From the NCBI GenBank assembly GCA_023404705.1, contig JAEYAU010000261.1:62001-126000 (forward strand): a DNA stretch of 64,000 nt. The letters run 5' to 3'. Below, in pieces: positions 59,518-64,000 of this stretch. The position numbers were made by a program, and so were the translations under genes. Origin of the DNA: Pseudomonadota bacterium. GTDB lineage: Bacteria > Pseudomonadota > Alphaproteobacteria > Rhizobiales > Xanthobacteraceae. Below the pieces are notes generated by a model. The model was not told the origin of the DNA. It did not search any database and saw only the letters and a list, made by a program, of their open reading frames with translations. Each line of letters starts with the position of its first letter. Position 1 is the stretch's first letter.

Positions 59518-61080
59518 ATGCTGTTCCACGCTCCGATCTTCCTGCTGGTCTTTTTGCCGATCACGCTCAGTCTCTATCTCTGGATGGAGCGGCGTGCGCC
59601 GGCGGGCGCCTCGATCGGCTTCCTCGCGTTCGCCTCGCTCATCTTCTATGGCTGGTGGAATCCGCTCTACCTGCCGCTCCTTCTCGGCTCGATGGTCTTC
59701 AATTTCGTGGTCGGCCGCGCGATCGCGCCGGATGCCGGGACAAGCGCACGCAAGGCTCTGCTGATCGTCGGCATTGCGGCGAACCTCGGCGTGCTCGCCT
59801 TGTTCAAATATGCCGACTTCGCGATCCGCACCATCAACGTGCTGTCGGATCGCAATCTGCCCGAATGGGGCATCCTGCTGCCGCTCGCGATATCGTTCTT
59901 CACCTTCCAGCAGATCGCGTTTCTCGCCGACTCCTATCAGGGCAAGGCACCCGAGCGCAGCTTCCCGGCCTATTGCCTCTTCATCACGTTCTTCCCGCAT
60001 CTCATCGCGGGCCCGATCGTGCATCACAGCGAGATGATGCCGCAGTTCGCGCGTCTCTATTCGGGCGACCGACGTTCCGCCGAGGAAGTGTGGCGCGATC
60101 TCGCCGTGGGCTTTGCGATCTTCGCGATCGGCCTCGCCAAGAAGGTGTTCTTCGCGGACCGGTTCGCAACCTGGTCAGACAATGTGTTTCGCGCAGCCGA
60201 TGCGGGCCTCGAGCTGTCCTTCATCGAAGCCTGGCTCGGCACCGCCTGTTTCACGCTGCAGATCTACCTGGACTTCTCCGGCTACTCCGACATGGCGATC
60301 GGTCTGGCGCGACTGTTCGGCGTGAAGCTGCCGCTCAACTTCGACTCGCCCTACAAGGCGACGAGCATCATCGAGTTCTGGCGCCGCTGGCACATGACGC
60401 TCTCGCGCTTCCTGCGCGATTATTTGTACGTGCCGCTCGGCGGAAACCGGCAGGGCGCGACGCGCCGCTATCTCAACGTCATGATCGTGATGCTGCTCGG
60501 CGGCCTCTGGCATGGTGCCTCCTGGACCTTCGTGCTCTGGGGCGGGCTGCACGGGCTCTACCTGATGATCAACCACGCTTGGCGCGCCTGGGCGGCGCGT
60601 GGCGGACCTCGGATCGGAACGGTCGCCGGCGGCTTGCTCACGCTGCTCGCCGTGATGATCGCCTGGGTCTTCTTCCGCGCCGAGAGCTTCGACGGCGCGC
60701 TGCGGCTGCTGCGGGCCATGGCCGGCTTCGACGGCATCGCCCTGCCGTTCCACTGGCAGCCCGGCTTCGGCCGGCTCATCGCGTGGGAGCCGTTCGCGAG
60801 CATCTTTCATTTCAAGCCGATGCCGGCCTACAGCGGGGGCAACCAGATCGCCTGGGTCGTGCTCGGCTTCCTCGCCATGTGGCTGCTGCCGAACACGCAG
60901 GAAATCATGCGCAAGTGGCACCCGGCGTTCGAAGCCGTGGCCGCGCCGCGTGGCATCCAGGCTTGGATCACGTGGCGGCCGAACGCCCTCACGGGCGTGG
61001 TCTTCGCTGCCATGACGCTCGCCGTCACCATCATCGTGCTGCAGGGCAAGGCGGGTGAGTTCATCTATTTCCAGTTCTGA
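59518..61080 (+). CDS. MBOAT-family membrane O-acyltransferase (AlgI type)
   Basis: 520 residues with ten or so hydrophobic segments. RRWHMTLSRFLRDYLYVPLGGN and LLGGLWHGASWTFVLWGGLHG carry the conserved residues of the AlgI/DltB family, including the essential His in the second block. It moves acyl groups from the cytoplasm to the periplasmic face. The following SGNH protein overlaps its end by 26 bases and would be the periplasmic transferase. Together they should O-acetylate the finished glycan after export. Confidence 0.93.
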   Translation: MLFHAPIFLLVFLPITLSLYLWMERRAPAGASIGFLAFASLIFYGWWNPLYLPLLLGSMVFNFVVGRAIAPDAGTSARKALLIVGIAANLGVLALFKYADFAIRTINVLSDRNLPEWGILLPLAISFFTFQQIAFLADSYQGKAPERSFPAYCLFITFFPHLIAGPIVHHSEMMPQFARLYSGDRRSAEEVWRDLAVGFAIFAIGLAKKVFFADRFATWSDNVFRAADAGLELSFIEAWLGTACFTLQIYLDFSGYSDMAIGLARLFGVKLPLNFDSPYKATSIIEFWRRWHMTLSRFLRDYLYVPLGGNRQGATRRYLNVMIVMLLGGLWHGASWTFVLWGGLHGLYLMINHAWRAWAARGGPRIGTVAGGLLTLLAVMIAWVFFRAESFDGALRLLRAMAGFDGIALPFHWQPGFGRLIAWEPFASIFHFKPMPAYSGGNQIAWVVLGFLAMWLLPNTQEIMRKWHPAFEAVAAPRGIQAWITWRPNALTGVVFAAMTLAVTIIVLQGKAGEFIYFQF

Positions 61081-62005
61081 GCGTCGCGACGGCACGAAGC
61101 GGTTCGCCATGGCGTTTCTCGCCGTCTTCGTGCTCGGCGCCGCGATCTTCGTGGTCGGAAGCGAGATGCTGATCCGCTACGTCGCGGCACCGGCCGACGA
61201 CTTCGAGCGCTATCGGCTCCTCTTTCGTTCCGCCACGGCGCCGATCGCGGTGTTCGGCGACTCCCAGGTCGCCAATGCGATCGTCACGAGCCCGGACGTG
61301 GTCAATCTCGGCTACCCGGCCGAGACGCTGCCGCTGATGTTGTTCAAGGCGGAAGCCTTTGCGGGCGCGAAGAAACCGAAGGGCGTCATTCTCCAGCTCT
61401 CGCCACAGCAGTTCGCGATCTACCGCGCCGAGAATGCTCAGGACGAGTTCCGCCAGGAGCTGCTCGGCGGGTCCGAACCGCTGCTCCAGTTCACGCGGCC
61501 GCACTTCCGGCGCTATCTCCTCGCGCATTGGCAGGCCTTATTCCACAGGTGGACGTCGTCTCCCGCCAAGGGCACAGCTGCGCCGCAGGAGCCGCGCTCG
61601 TTCGCGGATTGGCCAGCGGCGGAGCAGCGCCGCAACGCGGAGATCCGGGTTCAACTGCACGCGCCGCTTCCGGCCGGCAGCGCCACGGAGCGGCTGCTGC
61701 GAAGCCTGCGTGACACGCTCGTCGATCTTCGCAAGCGTGGCATCGCGACCTGCGTGGTGCGCTACCCTCTGAGCGAGGTGTATCGGAAAGCGGCCTCGGC
61801 CGTGCCGAGCTTTGCGATGCTGTCCTCCCGCGTGGAGGATCTGACGCGCGAGCAAGGTGCGACCTTCGTCGATCTCAGCGACGCGTTGCCTGATCGGCTG
61901 CTCGGTGACCCGGATCACGTCGGCCCTGCGGGACGGGCCACCGTGACCGCCATGGTGATCGATCGATGTTTCGCCGACCGAACGGCTCGGCAGATGCGCC
62001 CATGA
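61055..62005 (+). CDS. Membrane-anchored SGNH-type esterase/acyltransferase partner
   Basis: 316 residues from GTG 61055 inside the MBOAT 3' end, with GGGCAAGGCGG upstream; ATG 61109 is an alternative. One N-terminal membrane helix (AFLAVFVLGAAIFVVG) is followed by a periplasmic domain. FGDSQVAN carries the GDS nucleophile and the late DPDHVGPAG the Asp and His of an SGNH triad. Partners of this kind (AlgJ/AlgX, PatB-like) receive the acyl group from an MBOAT protein and attach it to polysaccharide. Not obviously similar to AlgX outside these motifs. Confidence 0.75.
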   Translation: MSSSISSSERRDGTKRFAMAFLAVFVLGAAIFVVGSEMLIRYVAAPADDFERYRLLFRSATAPIAVFGDSQVANAIVTSPDVVNLGYPAETLPLMLFKAEAFAGAKKPKGVILQLSPQQFAIYRAENAQDEFRQELLGGSEPLLQFTRPHFRRYLLAHWQALFHRWTSSPAKGTAAPQEPRSFADWPAAEQRRNAEIRVQLHAPLPAGSATERLLRSLRDTLVDLRKRGIATCVVRYPLSEVYRKAASAVPSFAMLSSRVEDLTREQGATFVDLSDALPDRLLGDPDHVGPAGRATVTAMVIDRCFADRTARQMRP

Positions 62006-63018
62006 AGATTGCCATCAACACCCGGCCGGTCGACGGCCCCTGGGGCGGCGGCAACCGTTTCGTGCTCGCGCTCGCGGCCGCCGCCCGTGCGCGCGGCCAC
62101 GAGGTCGCGTTCGAGCTCTCGCCCGACGTCGATCTCGCTCTGATGATCGATCCGCGCGCGCGCAACCCGCAATTGACCTTCACGCCCGGGCGCCTGCTGG
62201 AGCACAAGCGCGCGCATCCGAGCACGATCGTGGTGCATCGGATCAATGAATGCGACGAGCGTAAAGGCACCCGCACGATCAACTGGCGCCTGCGGCTCGC
62301 GAACCATGTGGCCGATCACACGGTGTTCATCGCCAGCTGGCTGAAGGAGCTCTCGGTCTGGCGCCGCGACACGCCCTTCTCGAGTATTCTCAATGGCGCC
62401 GACGAAGAGATCTTTCGCCGCGACAGCGCCCTCACCTGGAATGGCCAGGAGCCGATGCGCCTCGTGACGCATCATTGGGGCGGACACGCGAAGAAAGGCT
62501 GGGACGTCTATCGGCGGATCGACGGCCTTCTCGAAGCGCCGCGCTGGCGCGGCCGTCTGTCGTTCACCTATATCGGCAATGCGCCATCGGGCGTCGAGGT
62601 GCGGCATGTCAGGATCGTCCCGCCGCTCGACGGTGCCGCGCTCGCGGCCGCTCTTGCGGACAATCACGTCTACATCACGGCATCGGTGAACGAGCCGGCC
62701 GGCATGCATCATGTCGAGGGCGCGATGCTCGGGCTCCCGCTGCTCTATCGACGCAGCGGCGCGCTGCCCGAATACTGCCGTGAGTGCGGCGAGGCCTTCG
62801 ACGGCGCCGACGACATCGAGCCGGCGCTCGAACGGATGGTCGCGCGGTATCAGGAGTGGAAGGCGGCTGTCGGCCGTTATCCCAACACGGCGACACGCAT
62901 GACCACAGCCTATCTGGATTTGTTCGAGCGGCTGCATGCGGACCGTTCGGCCATCATCGCGCAACGCGCGGGACGGAGCGACTGGCTCGCCTCCGCGCTG
63001 CTGAGACTTCCCCTTTGA
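62002..63018 (+). CDS. Glycosyltransferase family 4-like (GT-B)
   Basis: 338 residues from ATG 62002, in an ATGA overlap. KIAINTRPVDGPWGGGNRFVLAL resembles the N-terminal acceptor domain of GT4 proteins. THHWGGHAKKGWDVY and ITASVNEPAGMHHVEGAMLGLPLLYRRSGALPEY form the nucleotide-sugar site, with Glu at the usual place. Cytoplasmic. Its neighbour gmd could supply a GDP-6-deoxyhexose donor (inference). Confidence 0.82.
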   Translation: MKIAINTRPVDGPWGGGNRFVLALAAAARARGHEVAFELSPDVDLALMIDPRARNPQLTFTPGRLLEHKRAHPSTIVVHRINECDERKGTRTINWRLRLANHVADHTVFIASWLKELSVWRRDTPFSSILNGADEEIFRRDSALTWNGQEPMRLVTHHWGGHAKKGWDVYRRIDGLLEAPRWRGRLSFTYIGNAPSGVEVRHVRIVPPLDGAALAAALADNHVYITASVNEPAGMHHVEGAMLGLPLLYRRSGALPEYCRECGEAFDGADDIEPALERMVARYQEWKAAVGRYPNTATRMTTAYLDLFERLHADRSAIIAQRAGRSDWLASALLRLPL

Positions 63019-63992
63019 TGGCACGCACCGCTCTCATCATCGGCGCGAGCGGGCAGGACGGCGCCTATCTGGCGCGCCTGCTGCTCGCCAAGGACTACGA
63101 GGTCCACGGCACCTCGCGCGACGCGGAGCTCGCCTCGCTGCAGGGGCTGACCGCGCTCGGCATTCGCGACGAGGTGCGGATGCACTCGGTCTCGCCGGTA
63201 GATTTCCGCTCGGTGGTCCAGGCGATCGAGCGCATCAGGCCGCAGGAGATCTACAACCTCGCGGGCCAGTCGTCCGTCGCGATGTCCTTCACGCAGCCGG
63301 TCGAGACCATCGAGAGCATCGTGAACGGTACGCTCAACATGCTCGAAGCCGTTCGCTTCATCGATCCGGCGATCCGCTTCTATCATGCGGGCTCCTCCGA
63401 GTGCTTCGGCGACACGGGGGAGAATGCCGCGGATGAGCTCACCGCGTTCCGCCCGCGTAGCCCCTACGGCGTCGCCAAGGCCGCGGCCATCGCGCTCACC
63501 GCCAACTACCGCGAGGCCTACGGCCTGTTCGCCTGCTCGGGACTGCTGTTCAACCACGAGTCCCCGCTGCGGCCGGATCGTTTCGTCACGCGCAAGATCA
63601 CTGCTGCCGCGGCGCGCATCGCGGCGGGAAGCCGTCAGCGCCTGAAGCTCGGCAACCTGTCCATCCGCCGCGACTGGGGGTGGGCCCCGGATTATGTCGA
63701 GGCCATGTGGGCCATGCTGCAGCACGAGCGCGCCGAGAATTTCGTCATCGCGTCGGGCGTCGCCCATCGGCTCGAGGATTTCGTGGCGGCCGCCTTCGGC
63801 GAGGCCGGGCTCGATTGGCGCGATCACGTCGATCACGACCCGGCGCTCGCGCGCCCGACCGATATCTTCTTTTCGGTCGGCAACGCCGGAAAGGCCGCCA
63901 GCGCGCTCGGCTGGAAGCCGAAGGTCGACTTCCGCGGTGTCGTCGCGCGCATGATGCGCGCCGAACGTGAAGGCGCGGGGGCCGTGTCGTGA
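63018..63992 (+). CDS. gmd: GDP-mannose 4,6-dehydratase
   Basis: 324 residues. IIGASGQDGAYLARLLL is the cofactor motif with the GQDG signature of Gmd, followed by IYNLAGQSSVAMSF, GSSECFG and SPYGVAK with the YxxxK pair. RRDWGWAPDYVEAMW is also a hallmark of this family. It converts GDP-mannose to GDP-4-keto-6-deoxymannose, precursor of rhamnose, fucose, perosamine and others; the follow-up gene lies beyond the window. The start overlaps the preceding stop by one base. Confidence 0.93.
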   Translation: MARTALIIGASGQDGAYLARLLLAKDYEVHGTSRDAELASLQGLTALGIRDEVRMHSVSPVDFRSVVQAIERIRPQEIYNLAGQSSVAMSFTQPVETIESIVNGTLNMLEAVRFIDPAIRFYHAGSSECFGDTGENAADELTAFRPRSPYGVAKAAAIALTANYREAYGLFACSGLLFNHESPLRPDRFVTRKITAAAARIAAGSRQRLKLGNLSIRRDWGWAPDYVEAMWAMLQHERAENFVIASGVAHRLEDFVAAAFGEAGLDWRDHVDHDPALARPTDIFFSVGNAGKAASALGWKPKVDFRGVVARMMRAEREGAGAVS

Positions 63993-64000
63993 ACGCGCGC
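63989..64000 (+). CDS. Start of a following gene, cut by the window edge
   Basis: GTG at 63989 overlaps the gmd stop as GTGA and begins a frame of four codons before the sequence ends. The ATGA/GTGA coupling used throughout the run makes this the likely start of the next gene, perhaps a GDP-sugar reductase or epimerase, but nothing of its product can be seen. Confidence 0.35.

Noticed and set aside
1..64000. Insertion sequences, CRISPR arrays, tRNA or rRNA genes, phage genes
   Set aside because: None recognised on reading; no transposase-like protein, regularly spaced direct repeats or tRNA-like clover-leaf was seen, though an unaided reading could miss a short RNA gene.

Overview
The window is a GC-rich (roughly two-thirds G+C by eye), very densely coded stretch of bacterial chromosome devoted almost entirely to surface-glycan biosynthesis. 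Gene content (KpsF, NodU-type carbamoyltransferase, nonulosonate pathways, short secreted Cys-repeat protein) and codon use suggest an alphaproteobacterium, probably of the order Hyphomicrobiales. That placement is an inference. No rRNA, tRNA, CRISPR, transposase or phage gene was recognised.

Layout. (A) 1-9149, plus strand: tail of a PfkB kinase, a Gfo/Idh oxidoreductase, a UDP-glucose-dehydrogenase-like protein lacking its catalytic Cys, an epimerase-like protein lacking YxxxK, a methyltransferase, a split transketolase, a DegT aminotransferase and an asparagine-synthase-type amidotransferase. (B) 9122-12167: a Nudix hydrolase (minus), a radical SAM protein and a 415-residue protein of unknown family. 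(C) 12193-17989, minus strand: KpsF, two methyltransferases, a GT4 glycosyltransferase and two acetyltransferases, preceded by a small secreted protein (18264-18626). (D) 18930-24786, plus: UDP-HexNAc 6-dehydrogenase, 2-hydroxyacid dehydrogenase, ThDP enzyme, Gfo/Idh and methyltransferase. (E) 24787-26152: two near-identical palindromes, a winged-helix regulator, a NusG/RfaH-like protein and an ops-like element just before pseB. (F) 26153-35626: pseB, pseC, a pseG-pseH fusion, pseI and an HP-motif glycosyltransferase, then a minus-strand block of cytidylyltransferase, SDR, Gfo/Idh and aldo/keto reductase. (G) 35671-63992: an unbroken 28-kb run of 25 co-oriented genes with no gap above 46 bases. 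It holds an acyl-carrier/ligase cassette, polysaccharide deacetylase, carbamoyltransferase, two more NeuB-type synthases, two NeuC-type epimerases, PtmE- and LegB-like enzymes, several glycosyltransferases, a PglK-like ABC exporter, an MBOAT/SGNH acylation pair and gmd.

The genes fit one theme. Three nonulosonate synthases, three hydrolysing epimerases/hydrolases and three CMP-transferases lie within 32 kb, so the cell probably makes three CMP-activated nonulosonic acids (one pseudaminic, at least one legionaminic-like). These would be decorated by acyl, methyl, carbamoyl and acetyl groups, assembled by GT-B enzymes, and possibly flipped by the ABC transporter. The NusG paralogue with an ops-like site next to it looks like a dedicated anti-polarity system for these long operons. 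Whether the product is O-antigen, capsule or flagellin glycan cannot be decided here. No Wzy polymerase, LegC aminotransferase or LegH acetyltransferase was recognised; they may lie outside the window.
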